A stretch of DNA of 64,000 bases from Rhabditoides inermis (Eukaryota; Nematoda; Chromadorea; Rhabditida; Rhabditidae): the NCBI GenBank assembly GCA_963966185.1, contig CAWZYM010000112.1, forward strand, positions 125,001 through 189,000, written 5' to 3'. Made by a program: the position numbers and the translations under genes. Position 1 is the first letter of the stretch; every line of letters starts with the position of its first letter. This document shows, piece by piece, positions 12,451-25,655 of this stretch. The notes under the pieces are model-generated. The model was not told where the DNA came from. It ran no database searches and saw nothing but the letters and a program-made list of their open reading frames with translations.

Positions 12451-13685
12451 AGGCGCTCCGGCACGCTCCGCTGTCAGAGCCTACCAGTAATAAAAATAAC
12501 AATTTAATGATCACTGATACTGATATGCATTTTCTCCGACTCTCTGATTTTTTACTCTTTCGTATGCACATAGAATGCGCTCCGGCGCGCTTCGCGCGCC
12601 TCCGCGGTGAAAGTCGATCAGTAGATCAGTAATAATAAGAAAAAATTGATCACTGATACTGATATGCATTTTCTCCGACTCTCTGATCTTTGACTATCTC
12701 GTTTGGCATATAGAAAGCGCTCCGGCACGCTCCGCGCGCCTCCGCGGTCAAAGCCGATCAGTAGATCAGTAATTATAATAATATACTGATCACTGATACT
12801 GATATGCCTTCTCTCCTACTTTCTGATCTTTTACTCTCTCGTACGCACATAGAAAGCGCTCCGGCACGCTTCGCGCGCCTCCGCGGTCAAAGCCGATCAG
12901 TAGAACAGTAATCATAATAATACATTGATCACTGATACTGATATGCATTTTCTCCGACTCTCTGATTTTTTACTCTTTCGTATGCACATAGAATGCGCTC
13001 CGGCACGCTTCGCGCGCCTCCGCGGCCAAAGCCGATCAGTAGAACAGTAATCATAATAATACATTGATCACTGATACTGATATGCATTTTCTCCGACTCT
13101 CTGATCTTTGACTATCTCGTTTGGCATATAGAAAGCGCTCCGGCACGCTCCGCGCTCCTCCGCGGTCAAAGCCGATCAGTAGATCAGTAATTATAATAAT
13201 ATACTGATCACTGATACTGATATGCCTTCTCTCCTACTTTCTGATCTTTTACTCTCTCGTACGCACATAGAAAGCGCTCCGGCACGCTTCGCGCGCCTCC
13301 GCGGTCAAAGCCGATCAGTAGAACAGTAATCATAATAATACATTGATCACTGATTCTGATATGCATTTTTTTTCCGACTCTTTGATTTTTTACTTTCTCG
13401 TACGCACATAGAAAGCGCTCCGGCACGCCTCGCGCGCTTCCGCGGTCAAAGCCGATCAGTAGAACAGTAATCATAATAATACATTGATCACTGATTTTGA
13501 TATGCATTTTTCCGACTCTTTGATCTTTTACTTTCTCGTACGCACATAGAAAGCGCTCCGGCACGCTTCGCGCGCCTCCGCGGTCAAAGCCGATCAGTAT
13601 ATCAGTAATTATAATAAAACATTGATCACTGATACTGATATGCATTTTTTCCTACTCTCTGATCTTTCACTCTCTCGTATAATAT
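12451..13685. repeat. Satellite A array 4
   Basis: About nine 139-bp monomers. A group of four uses the variant AGTAGAACAGTAATCATAAT, suggesting amplification of a two-to-three-monomer block (compare 12890-13030 with 13310-13470). Ends by switching into satellite B inside the CTCTCGTATAATATTAAAAA boundary. Confidence 0.9.
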
Positions 13686-16130
13686 TAAAAAATATCTACT
13701 TTCGCCTTTGATCACAGACAGCCGCTCCGCGCGCCTCAGCGGTCAAGTTCTATCAGTAGCTGGTTGACAATGATTAGTTATCACGGATCTAATATTATAA
13801 AATATCTACTCTCGACTTTGATCACAGACAGCCGCTCCGCGCGCCTCAGCGGTCAAGTTCTATCAGTAGCTGGTTGACAATGATTAGTTATCACGGATCT
13901 GATATTATAAAGTATCTACTCTCGACTTTGATCACAGACAGCCGCTCCGCGCGCCTCAGCGGTCAAGTTCTATCAGTAGCTGGTTGACAATGATTAGTTA
14001 TCACGGATCTAATATTATAAAATTTCTACTCTCGCCTTTGATCACAGACAGCGGACAGCCGCTCCGCGCGTTTCAGCGGTCAAGTTCTATCAGTAGCTGG
14101 TTGACAATGAATAGTTATCACGGATCTAATATTATAAAATCTCTACTCTCGCCTTTGATCACAGACAGCCGCTTCGCGCGCCTCAACGGTCAAATTCTAT
14201 CAGTAGCTGGTTGACAATGATTAGTTATCACGGATCCAATATTATAAAGTCTCTACTCTCGCCTTTGATCACAGACAGCCGCTCCGCGCGTTTCAGCGGT
14301 CAAGTTCTATCAGTAGCTGGTTGACAATGATTAGTTATCACGGATCTAATATTATAAAATCTCTACTCTCGCCTTTGATAAAATCTCTACTCTCGCCACA
14401 GACAGCCGCTTCGCGCGCCTCAGCGGTCAAATTCTATCAGTAGCTGGTTGACAATGATTAGTTATCACGGATCCAATATTATAAAATCTCTACTCTCGCC
14501 TTTGATCACAGACAGCCGTTCCGCGCGTTTCAGCGGTCAAGTTCTATCAGTAGCTGGTTGACAATGAATAGTTATCACGGATCTAATATTATAAAATCTC
14601 TACTCTCGCCTTTGATCACAGACAGCCGCTTCGCGCGCCTCAGCGGTCAAATTCTATCAGTAGCTGGTTGACAATGATTAGTTATCACGGATCCAATATT
14701 ATAAAGTCTCTACTATCGCCTTTGATCACAGACAGCCGCTCCGCGCGTTTCAGCGGTCAAGTTCTATCAGTAGCTGGTTGACAATGATTAGTTATCACGG
14801 ATCTAATATTATAAAATCTCTACTCTCGCCTTTGATAAAATCTCTACTCTCGCCACAGACAGCCGCTTCGCGCGCCTCAGCGGTCAAATTCTATCAGTAG
14901 CTGGTTGACAATGATTAGTTATCACGGATCCAATATTATAAAATCTCTACTCTCGCCTTTGATCACAGACAGCCGTTCCGCGCGCCTCAGCGGTCAAATT
15001 CTATCAGTAGCTGGTTGACAATGATTAGTTATCACGGATCTAATATTATAAAATATCTACTCTCGACTTTGATCACAGACAGCCGCTCCGCGCGCCTCAG
15101 CGGTCAAGTTCTATCAGTAGCTAGTTGACAATGATTAGTTATCACGGATCTAATATTATAAAGTATCTACTCTCGACTTTGATCACAGACAGCCGCTCCG
15201 CGCGCCTCAGCGGTCAAGTTCTATCAGTAGCTGGTTGACAATGATTAGTTATCACGGATCTAATATTATAAAATTTCTACTCTCGCCTTTGATCACAGAC
15301 AGCGGACAGCCGCTCCGCGCGTTTCAGCGGTCAAGTTCTATCAGTAGCTGGTTGACAATGAATAGTTATCACGGATCTTATATTATAAAATCTCTACTCT
15401 CGCCTTTGATCACAGACAGCCGCTTCGCGCGCCTCAGCGGTCAAATTCTATCAGTAGCTGGTTGACAATGATTAGTTATCACGGATCCAATATTATAAAG
15501 TCTCTACTCTCGCCTTTGATTACAGACAGCCGCTCCGCGCGTTTCAGCGGTCAAGTTCTATCAGTAGCTGCTTGACAATGATTAGTTATCACGGATCTAA
15601 TATTATAAAATCTCTACTCTCGCCTTTGATAAAATCTCTACTCTCGCCACAGACAGCCGCTTCGCGCGCCTCAGCGGTCAAATTCTATCAGTAGCTGGTT
15701 GACAATGATTAGTTATCACGGATCCAATATTATAAAATCTCTACTCTCGCCTTTGATCACAGACAGCCGTTCCGCGCGTTTCAGCGGTCAAGTTCTATCA
15801 GTAGCTGGTTGACAATGAATAGTTATCACGGATCTAATATTATAAAATCTCTACTCTCGCCTTTGATCACAGACAGCCGCTTCGCGCGCCTCAGCGGTCA
15901 AATTCTATCAGTAGCTGGTTGACAATGATTAGTTATCACGGATCCAATATTATAAAGTCTCTACTCTCGCCTTTGATCACAGACAGCCGTTCCGCGCGCC
16001 TCAGCGGTCAAATTCTATCAGTAGCTGGTTGACAATTATTAGTTATCACGGATCTAATATTATAAAATATCTACTCTCGCCTACGATCATAGACAGCCGC
16101 TCCGCGCGCCTCCGCGGTCAAATTCTATCA
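13686..16130. repeat. Satellite B array 2 with 1,251-bp higher-order repeat
   Basis: About 22 monomers near 110 bp. The insertion variant GACAGCGGACAGCCGCTCC occurs at 14048 and again 1,251 bp later, and the surrounding monomer order repeats. Another variant with a duplicated AAAATCTCTACTCTCGCC occurs near 14375, 14835 and 15630. This shows a higher-order repeat of about eleven monomers in two copies. Confidence 0.9.
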
Positions 16131-16262
16131 GTAGATCAGTAATTATAATAATATATGATACTGATATACATTGATACTGATATGCATTCTTTCCTACTCT
16201 CTGATCTTTCACTCTCTCGTATGCACATAGAGGGCGCTCCGGCACACTCCGCGGTAAAGCCT
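16131..16262. repeat. Single satellite A monomer (array 5)
   Basis: One monomer with an internally shortened left part (GATACTGATATACATTGATACTG) between satellite B array 2 and LR copy 3, ending in the truncated core typical of LR starts. Confidence 0.8.
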
Positions 16263-16344
16263 ATCAGAAACTGGTTGACAATTTTTATTTATTAGAGATA
16301 CAAATATAATTTATAGTTATCACTGGTCTTTTATTATAAAGTCA

Positions 16345-16387
<43 letters not shown>

Positions 16388-17690
16388 AAGAGAGACGAAA
16401 GAGAGAGCGAGAGAGAGAAAGACGAAAGAGAGAGAGAGAGAGATAGAGAGAGAGAGATAGAGAGAGAGCAAGAGAGGGAGAGACGGAGAGAGGGAGAGAA
16501 AGAGAGAAAGAGAGGTGAGAAAAGGAATTGGATGAAAAAAGGAGGTTACATAGTATTTCGCCTCGCCTCACTTCCCTGATTGAATATAGAATGACGTGAG
16601 TGCATATAGTAATGTTTTATTGTATGTGCTCAGAAAATAAAAGTTGCACAGTTTGTTGGAGTGTGGTGAGCTGTTTCGTAGTGCGTGGTGATGTTCTCGC
16701 TCATTTGCACAATTGACTGTCTTTTTCTCTGACATCAGACAGACTGGCAGCTGGCGCACTCTCACCTCGCCACACTCTCTCGTCGTGGGGCAATAAAGTG
16801 GCGTCGATTAGAGGAATTTAATTGATAGCGGGCGTCAGAGGTCACAAAAAGATGCAAATTTTGGTAGAAGTGTAGTGGCCACCTATTTGTATGTTGTAGT
16901 AAAGGGAGATCTGACACGGTTGCCTAGTTTTCTTGATCAGCCCGCGACAACTGTTTGGTGTCGCCTCACCTCGATTAAATCACTTCGTGAAAAGAAACCA
17001 GGAGGAGTTATAAAAAGATTACGGGCCAATTTGTAGGTGAGGGAGTGTAGATGAGTGACGTCGAAACCGTTTTTCGATAGCTGAAGTCTGCGATTCGCAG
17101 TACTCGTTCTTGTAAGGCCTACTCGATGCAACCGTTCAACGACCTAACCGTCTCTTCATCTGACACACTATTTCGCTCTTTTTTCTGTCTGACTCTCTCT
17201 GATTACGCGCTGTTTCGTCGAATTTTCTTTAAGGCTTATAGCTCCGCGGATATGAGAGATAAAGGGCTGAAAATTGGAATCCTGCATCTCGGGACCGAGA
17301 CCATCGGATCGATGTCACGTTTGGCTAGATAGGAGTAGTGGGTGGCGCGGTAGAGCGATGGACGGACGGACAAAAAGTGCGGAAACCATAGGGCATTTGA
17401 CACTTACACCCGACTAGCGCGCTTCGCGCGCTAGAAATATAGGTAGAAAATAGAAGAGAAAATTATCTATCGATTGATATATAGATTGACTTGATATGTG
17501 CTCTGGAAGTGCTATTAGGAGCTGTGCTAGAAGTGCTGTTGTCAGTCTTCCAGTAGATGACTGATCTTTATTTATTTCCTTTTTATATTTACAGTAATTT
17601 TAAATAATTAGAAAGTGTCACAGTCTATCTGGTTGATAGTATCTGGTTGACTGTTTTTCTACAGATATATTTACTATGCTCATAGAAGGC
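16263..17690. repeat. LR spacer copy 3
   Basis: Close to copy 1: GA tract 16345-16520, conserved 65-codon minus frame 16568-16765, no extra GC hairpin, palindrome at 17413-17433, AT-rich right part. The sequence preceding the palindrome, GACACTTACACCCGA, is the hairpin-less version shared with copy 1. Confidence 0.85.
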
Positions 17691-18054
17691 GCTCCGGCAC
17701 GCTCCGCTGTCAGAGCATATCAGTAGATCAGTAATAAAAATAACAATAATGATCACTGATACTGATTTGCATTTTCTGCTACTCTCTGATATTTTATTCT
17801 CTCTCGTATGCACATGGAGGGCGCTCCGGCACGCTCCGCGCGCCTCCGCGGTCAAATTCTATCAGTAGATCAGTAATAGTAAGAATGCATTGATCACTGA
17901 TACTGATATGAATTTTCTCCGACTCTCTGATCTTTCTTTCTCTCGTATGCACATAGAAAGCGCTCCGGCACGCTCCGCGCGCCTCCGCGGTCAAATTCTA
18001 TCAGTAGATCAGTAATAGTAAGAATGCATTGATCACTGCTACTGATATGAATTA
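17691..18054. repeat. Satellite A array 6, interrupted by an element
   Basis: Two and a half monomers, the last cut at GATATGAATTA by the insertion described next. The array resumes at 18766 with the remainder of the same type of monomer (TTTCTCCGACTCTCTGATC). Confidence 0.85.
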
Positions 18055-18765
18055 TCTTTCAAAAGTACTTCCAAGTAAAAGTAGTTGGTTTGTACTGTTG
18101 TCTCAGTTGAGCAAAAGGACTGACATGTTTTCAATGGAGACATGTGCCAACAGGCTCTCTCTCTCATACCAGTGCAAAGCGGCCATATTATAATGAACGC
18201 GTTTACGAAGTTATGCAGTTATTATCTGAAAGCACAACTTCTGTTGTATCATAACACGTCGAATAATGCTGAGAGCCTGTTTGCACATGTCTCCATTGAA
18301 AACATGTCAGTCCTTTTGCTCAACTGAGACAACAGTACAAACCAACTACTTTTACTTGGAAGTACTTTTGAAAGATAATATCTGTCCTTTTCTTAAGTTT
18401 TGTTTCACAAAATTACATTTTCATACACGTTCGTGATTCGCTGCGAGGATACCGACGCGCACCCGCTATTCGCCTATCTCTCTCTCACTCACACACAGAG
18501 GGGGCGGGGCGAAAGCGATTGTCCGACGCCCGACACCAATCTCAATCCGCACTCGAATGCGGACTATCCGTATCTCGCTTCAAATTCAATCAAACTCAAT
18601 ACAACTTTCTATAACTCTATCGAATAGAGATGTGAATGCAATGTAACAATGGAAATCACTTCAAAATGAGGAAAAGTGCTTCATCCGGGAAAAGTCGTTT
18701 TTGAGCATTCTAGCGCGCGGGGACATCCAGTACAAACGAGAGGGCGCTGGCGCGCCCTCTCTAAT
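18055..18765 (+). mobile_element. Helitron/Helentron-like non-autonomous element E1
   Basis: A 711-bp insertion in a satellite monomer. The left 320 bp form a long inverted repeat: TCTTTCAAAAGTACTTCCAA at 18055 pairs with TTGGAAGTACTTTTGAAAGA ending near 18376, with arms of about 95 bp. The body (18380-18735) is non-coding. The right end is a GC hairpin, AGAGGGCGCTGGCGCGCCCT, followed by CTCTAAT. A 5' TC, a 3' hairpin followed by CTAA and no obvious target-site duplication fit Helitron-type elements. The long 5' foldback suggests the Helentron/HINE branch. Exact ends are ambiguous by a few bases because the flanking AAT matches. E2 at 28608 is the same element, inverted. Confidence 0.6.
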
Positions 18766-20905
18766 TTTCTCCGACTCTCTGATCTTTCTTTCTCTCGTAT
18801 GCACATAGAAAGCGCTCCGGCACGCTTCGCGCGCCTCCGCGGTCAAATTATATCAGTAGATCAGTAATAGTAAGAATGCATTGATCACTGCTACTGATAT
18901 GAATTTTCTCCGACTCTCTGATCTTTCTTTCTCTCGTATGCACATAGAAAGCGCTCCGGCACGCTCCGCGCGCCTCCGCGGTCAAATTCTATCAGTAGAT
19001 CAGTAATAGTAAGAATGCATTGATCACTGCTACTGATATGAATTTTCTCCGACTCTCTGATCTTTCTTTCTCTCGTATGCACATAGAAAGCGCTCCGGCA
19101 CGCTCCGCGCTCCTCCGCGGTCAAAATATATCAGTAGATCAGTAATAGTAAGAATGCATTGATCACTGCTACTGATATGAATTTTCTCCGACTCTCTGAT
19201 CTTTCTTTCTCTCGTATGCACATAGAAAGCGCTCCGGCACGCTCCGCGCGCCTCCGCGGTCAAATTCTATCAGTAGATCAGTAATAGTAAGAATGCATTG
19301 ATCACTGATACTGATATGAATTTTCTCCGACTCTCTGATCTTTCTTTCTCTCGTATGCACATAGAAAGCGCTCCGGCACGCTCCGCGCGCCTCCGCGGTC
19401 AAATTCTATCAGTAGATCAGTAATAGTAAGAATGCATTGATCACTGCTACTGATATGAATTTTCTCCGACTCTCTGATCGTTCACTTTCTCGTATGCACA
19501 TAGAAAGCGCTCCGGCACGCTCCGCGCGCCTCCGCGGTCAAAATATATCAGTAGATCAGTAATAGTAAGAATGCATTGATCACTGCTACTGATATGAATT
19601 TTCTCCGACTCTCTGATCTTTCTTTCTCTCGTATGCACATAGAAAGCGCTCCGGCACGCTCCGCGCGCCTCCGCGGTCAAAATATATCAGTAGATCAGTA
19701 ATAGTAAGAATGCATTGATCACTGCTACTGATATGAATTTTTTCCGACTCTCTGATCTTTCTTTCTCTCGTATGCACATAGAAAGCGCTCCGGCACGCTC
19801 CGCGCGCCTCCGCGGTCAAATTCTATCAGTAGATCAGTAATAGTAAGAATGCATTGATCACTGCTACTGATATGAATTTTCACCGATTCTCTGATCGTTC
19901 ACGCGCTAGAAAGCGCTCCGGCACGCTTCGCGCGCCTCCGCGGTCAAATTATATCAGTAGATCAGTAATAGTAAGAATGCATTGATCACTGATACTGATA
20001 TGAATTTTCTCCGACTCTCTGATCTTTCTTTCTCTCGTATGCACATAGAAAGCGCTCCGGCACGCTCCGCGCGCCTCCGCGGTCAAATTCTATCAGTAGA
20101 TCAGTAATAGTAAGAATGCATTGATCACTGCTACTGATATGAATTTTCTCCGACTCTCTGATCGTTCACTTTCTCGTATGCACATAGAAAGCGCTCCGGC
20201 ACGCTCCGCGCGCCTCCGCGGTCAAAATTTATCAGTAGATCAGTAATAGTAAGAATGCATTGATCACTGCTACTGATATGAATTTTCTCCGACTCTCTGA
20301 TCTTTCTTTCTCTCGTATGCACATAGAAAGCGCTCCGGCACGCTCCGCGCGCCTCCGCGGTCAAATTCTATCAGTAGATCAGTAATAGTAAGAATGCATT
20401 GATCACTGCTACTGATATAAATTTTCACCGACTCTCTGATCGTTCACTTTCTCGTATGCACATAGAAAGCGCTCCGGCACGCTCCGCGCGCCTCCGCGGT
20501 CAAAATATATCAGTAGATCAGTAATAGTAAGAATGCATTGATCACTGCTACTGATATGAATTTTTTCCGACTCTCTGATCTTTCTTTCTCTCGTATGCAC
20601 ATGGAAAGCGCTCCGGCACGCTCCGCGCGCCTCCGCGGTCAAATTCTATCAGTAGATCAGTAATAGTAAGAATGCATTGATCACTGCTACTGATATGAAT
20701 TATCTCCGACTCTTTGATTTTTTACTCTATCGTATGCCTTTAGAGGGCGCTCCGGCACGCTACGCGCGCCTCCGCGGTCAAAGCCGATCAGTAGATCAGT
20801 AGTTATAATAATATATTGAACACTGATACTGATATGCATTCTCTCCTACTCTCTGATTTTTCACTCTCTCGTATGCTCATAGAGGGCGCTCCGGCACACT
20901 CCGCG
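18766..20905. repeat. Satellite A array 7, most homogeneous block
   Basis: About 15 monomers with exact 139-bp spacing, nearly identical to each other (GTAATAGTAAGAATGCATTG variant), indicating recent amplification. One monomer near 19895 has a deletion (GTTCACGCGCTAGAAAGCGC). Confidence 0.92.
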
Positions 20906-21182
20906 GTAAAAGCCTATCAGTAGCTGGTTGAAATTTTTATTTATCAGAGATACAAATATACTTTATAGTTATTACTGGTCTTATATTATAAAGTTTGAGC
21001 GAGCGAGAGAGAAAGAGAGAGAGAGAGAGAGAAAGAAAAAGAGTGGGATGAGCAGCTGGTTGACAATTATTATTTATTTTAGATCCCAGTAGACTTCATA
21101 GACTTCATAGTACCAATAATCTAAAATCATAATATATAAGAGAGGGATAGAGGAAGAGATGGAGAGAGGGAGAGAAAGAGAA

Positions 21183-21227
<45 letters not shown>

Positions 21228-22410
21228 TGAGAAGAGAGGGATAAGTAAAGGAGAGAGATGAGAAAAGGAGGTTACACAGTATTTCGCCTTGCCTCACTTC
21301 TATCTTTGAATATAGAATGACGTGAGTGCATATAGTATTGTTTTATTGTATGTGCTCAGAAAATAGTTTGTTGGAGTGTGGTGAGCTGTTTCGTAGTGCA
21401 TGGTGTTACTCTCGCTCATTTGCACAATTGACTGTCTCTTTCTCTGACATCAGACAGACTGGCAGCTGGCGCACTCTCACCTCGCCACACTCTCTCGTCG
21501 CGGGGCAATAAAGTGGCGTCGATTAGAGGAATTTAATTGATAGCGGGCGTCAGAGGTCACAAAAAGATGCGAATTTTGGTAGAAGTGTAGTGGCCACCTA
21601 TTTGCACGTTGTAGTGAAGGGAGACCTTACACGATTGCCTAGTTTTCTTGAACAGCCCGCGACAATTGTTTGGTGTCGCCTCGCCTCGATTAAATCACTT
21701 CGTGAAAGGAAACCAGGAGGATTTATAAAAAGATTACGGGCAGATTTGTAGGTGAAGGAGTGTAGAGGAGTGACGTCGAAACCGTTTCTCGAAAGCTGGA
21801 GTCTGCGATTCGCAGTACTCGTTCTTGTAAGGCCTACTCGATGCAACCGTTCAACCACCTACCCGTCTCCTCGCCTCACATACTATTTCGCCTGTTTTCT
21901 GTCTGACTCTCTCTGATTACGTGCTATTTCGTCGGACATTCTGGAGCTTATAGCTCCGCGGATATGAGAGATAAAGATCTGAAAATTGGAATCCTGCATC
22001 TCGGGACCGAGACCATCGGATCGATGTCACGTTTGGCTAGATAGGAGTAGTGGGTGGCGCGGTAGAGCGATGGACGTACAGACACCATAGGACATTTAGC
22101 CAGAGCGGCGCAGCGGGCGCTGCGACTAGCGCGCTTCGCGCGCTAGAAATATAGGTAAAAAAGAGGAGAAAATTATCTATCGATTGATATATAGATTGAC
22201 TTGATATGTGCTCTGGAAAATGCTATTAGGAGCTGTGCTAGAAGTGCTGTTGTCAGTCTTTCAATAGATGACTGATCTTTATTTATTTCCCTATTTTTTT
22301 TATTTTTCAGTAGTTTCAAATATTTAGAAAGTGTCACAGTTTATCAGTATCTGGTTGATAGTATCTGCTTGACTGCTTATCTACAGATGTTATATTTACT
22401 ATGCTCATAG
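20906..22410. repeat. LR spacer copy 4
   Basis: GA-rich tracts at 21000-21040 and 21143-21265 with a satellite-B-like piece between them. The 86-codon minus frame (21598-21858) is intact, while the 65-codon frame is broken. It carries the extra GC hairpin GGCGCAGCGGGCGCTGCGA (22107-22125) before the palindrome (22126-22146). Confidence 0.85.
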
Positions 22411-24240
22411 AAGGCGATCCGGGCACGCTCCGCGCGCCTCCACGGTTAAAGTATATCAGTAGATCAGTAATTATAATAAAACATTGATCACTGATACTGA
22501 TATGCATTTTCTCCGACTTTTTGATCTTTTACTCTTTCGTTTGCACATAGAGGGCGCTCCGGCACGCTTCGCGCGCATCCGCGGTCAAAGTCTATCAGTA
22601 TATCAGTAATAATAAGAATATATTGATCACTGCTACTGATATGCATTTTCTCCGACTCTCTGATCGTTCACTTTCTCGTATGCACATAAAAAGCGCTTCG
22701 GCACGCTTCGCGCGCCTCCGCGGTCAAAGTCGATCAGTAGATCAGTAATACCAAGACTATATTTATCACTGCTACTGATATGCATTTTCTCCAACTCTCT
22801 GATCTTTCACTCTCTCGTATGCACATAGAAAGCGCTCCGGCACGCTTCGCGCGCCTCCGCGGTCAAAGTCGATCAGTAGATCAGTAATAATAAGACTGTA
22901 TTGATTACTGCTACTGATATGCATTTTCTTCGACTCTCTGATCTTTCACTTTCTCGTATGCACATAGAAAGCGCTCCGGCACGCTCCGCGCGCCTCCGCG
23001 GTCAAAGTATATCAGTAGATCAGTAATAACAAGACTATATTTATCACTGCTACTGATATGCATTTTCTCCGACTCTCTGATAGTTCACTTTCTCGTATGC
23101 ACATAGAAAGCGATCCGGCACGCTTCGCGCGCCTCCGCGGTCAACGTATATCAGTAGATCAGTAATTATAAAAAAAATATAATGTCACTGCTACTGATAT
23201 GCATTCTCTCCTACTCTCTGATCTTTCACTCTCTCGTATGCACATAGAGGGCGCTCCGGCACGCTTCGCGCGCCTCCGCGGTCAAAGCCTATCAGTAGAT
23301 CAGTAATTATCAAAAATATAATGTCACTGCTACTGATATGCATTCTCTCCTACTCTCTGATCTTTCACTCTCTCGTAAGCACATAGAGGGCGCTCCGGCA
23401 CGCTTCGCGCGCCTCCGCGGTCAAAGCCGATCAGTATATCAGTAATTATAATAAAACATTGATCACTGATACTGATATGCATTTTCTCCGACTCTCTGAT
23501 CGTTCACTCTCTCGTATGCACATAGAGGGCGCTCCGGCACGCTTCGCGCGCCTCCGCGGTCAAATCCTATCAGTAGATCATTAAAAATAGGAATATACTG
23601 ATCACTGCTACTGATATGCATTTTCTCCGACTCTCTGATCGTTCCCTCTCTCGTATGCACATAGAAAGCGCTCCGGTACGCTTCGCGCGCCTCCGCGGTC
23701 AAAGCCTATCAGTAGATCAGTAATTATAATAATATACTGATCACTGATACTGATATGCCTTCTCTCCTACTCTCTGATCTTTTACTCTCTCGTACGCACA
23801 TAGAAAGCGCTCTGGCACGCTTCGCGCGCCTCCGCGGTCAATGCCGATCAGTAGATGAGTAATTATAATAATATCTTGATCACTGTAACTGATATGCATT
23901 TTCTCCAACTCTCTGATCGTTCACTCTCTCGTATGCACATAGAGGGCGCTCCGGCACGCTTCGCGCGCCTCCGCGGTCAAAGCCGATCAGTATGTCAGTA
24001 ATTATAATAATATATTGATCACTGCTACTGATATGCATTCTCTCCTACTCTCTGATCTTTTACTCTCTCGTACGCACATAAAAAGTGCTCCGGCACGCTT
24101 CGCGCGCCTCCGCGGTCAAAGTCGATCAGTAGATCAGTAATTACAATAATATTTAGATCACTGATACTGATATGCATTCTCTTCTACTGTCTGATCTTTT
24201 ACTCTCTCGTATGCCCTTAGAGGGCGCTCCGGCACACTCC
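22411..24240. repeat. Satellite A array 8
   Basis: About 13 monomers of mixed subtypes (AATAATAAGAATATATTG, AATAACAAGACTATATTT, AATTATAATAATATACTG). It is more heterogeneous than array 7, so probably older or less recently homogenised. Confidence 0.9.
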
Positions 24241-24322
24241 CTATCAGTAGCTGGTTGACAATTATTATTTATTATAGATCCAAGTTTAATTTATAGTTGT
24301 CACTGGTCTAATATTATAAAAT

Positions 24323-24376
<54 letters not shown>

Positions 24377-24433
24377 TCGAGAGAGGAAGAGAGGAAGAGA
24401 GTGAGAGAGGGAGAGAAAGAGAGGGAGAGAGAC

Positions 24434-24491
<58 letters not shown>

Positions 24492-25655
24492 TGAGAAAAG
24501 GAGAGAGATGAGAAAAAGAGTTTACATATTATTTCGCCTCGCCTCACTTCCCTGATTGAATATAGATGGACGTGAGTGCATATAGTAATGTTTTATTGTA
24601 TTTACTCAGAATATGGTAATCGCGCAGTTTGTTGGAGTGTGGTGAGCTGTTTCGTAGTGCATGGTGCTGTTCTGGCTCATTTGCACAATTTACTGTTTCT
24701 TTCTCTAACAGCAGACAGACTGGCAGCTGGCGCACTCTCACCTCGCCACACTCTCTCGTCGCGGGGCAATAAAACGACGTCGATTAGAGGAATTTAATTG
24801 ATAGCGAGCGTCAGAGGTCACAAAAAGATGCAAATTTTGGTAGAAGTGTAGTGGCCACCTATATGCACGTTGTAGTGAAGGGAGACCTTACACGATTGCC
24901 TAGTTTTCTTGAACAGCCCGCGACAATTGTTTGGCGTCGCCTCGCCTCGATTAAATCACTTCGTGAAAGAAAACCAGGAGGAGTTATAAAAAGATTACGG
25001 GCAGATTTGTAGGTGAGGGAGTGTAGAGGAGTGACGTAAAAACCGTTTCTCGAAAGATGAAGTCTGCGATTCGCAGTGCTCGTTCTTGTAAGGTCTACTC
25101 GCCGCAGCCGATTCGCCAGTGACCCGTCTCCTCGCCTCACACACTATTTCGCCGCTTTTGTGTCTGACTCTCTCTGATTACGCGCTATTTCGTCGGACTT
25201 TCTGGAGCTTATAGCTCCGCGGATATGAGAGATAACGAGCTGAAAATTGGAATCCTGCATCTCGGGACCGAGACCAACGGATCGATGTCACGTTTGGCTA
25301 GATAGGAGTAGTGGCTGGCGCGGTAGAGCGATGTATGGACAGACACCATAGGGCATTTTACACTTACACCAGACTAGCGCGCTTCGCGCGCTAGAAATAT
25401 AGTTATAAAATAGAGGAAGAAATTATCTATCGATTGATATATAGATTGACTTGATATGTGCTCTGGAAGTGCTATTAGGAGCTGTGCTAGAAGTGCCCTA
25501 CCAGTAGATGACTGATCTTTATTTATTTCCATATCTCTTTCAATTTTCAGTAATATCAAGTATTTAAAAAGTGTCACAGTCTATCAGTGTCTGGTTGATG
25601 GTATCTGCTTGACTGATTTTCTACGGATGTTATATTTACTATGTTCATAGAAGGC
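24241..25655. repeat. LR spacer copy 5
   Basis: GA tract 24325-24510, 65-codon minus frame 24544-24741, 93-codon minus frame 24859-25140, no extra GC hairpin, palindrome 25373-25393. A short deletion removes part of the GTGCTGTTGTCAGTCTTCCA segment in the right part. Confidence 0.85.

Noticed and set aside
18891..20642. Series of 77-codon antisense frames (MTAEARGACRSAFYVHTRE...) with equal spacing
   Set aside because: Spacing equals the 139-bp satellite monomer, which is not a multiple of three, and frames end in each monomer. They repeat because the DNA repeats.
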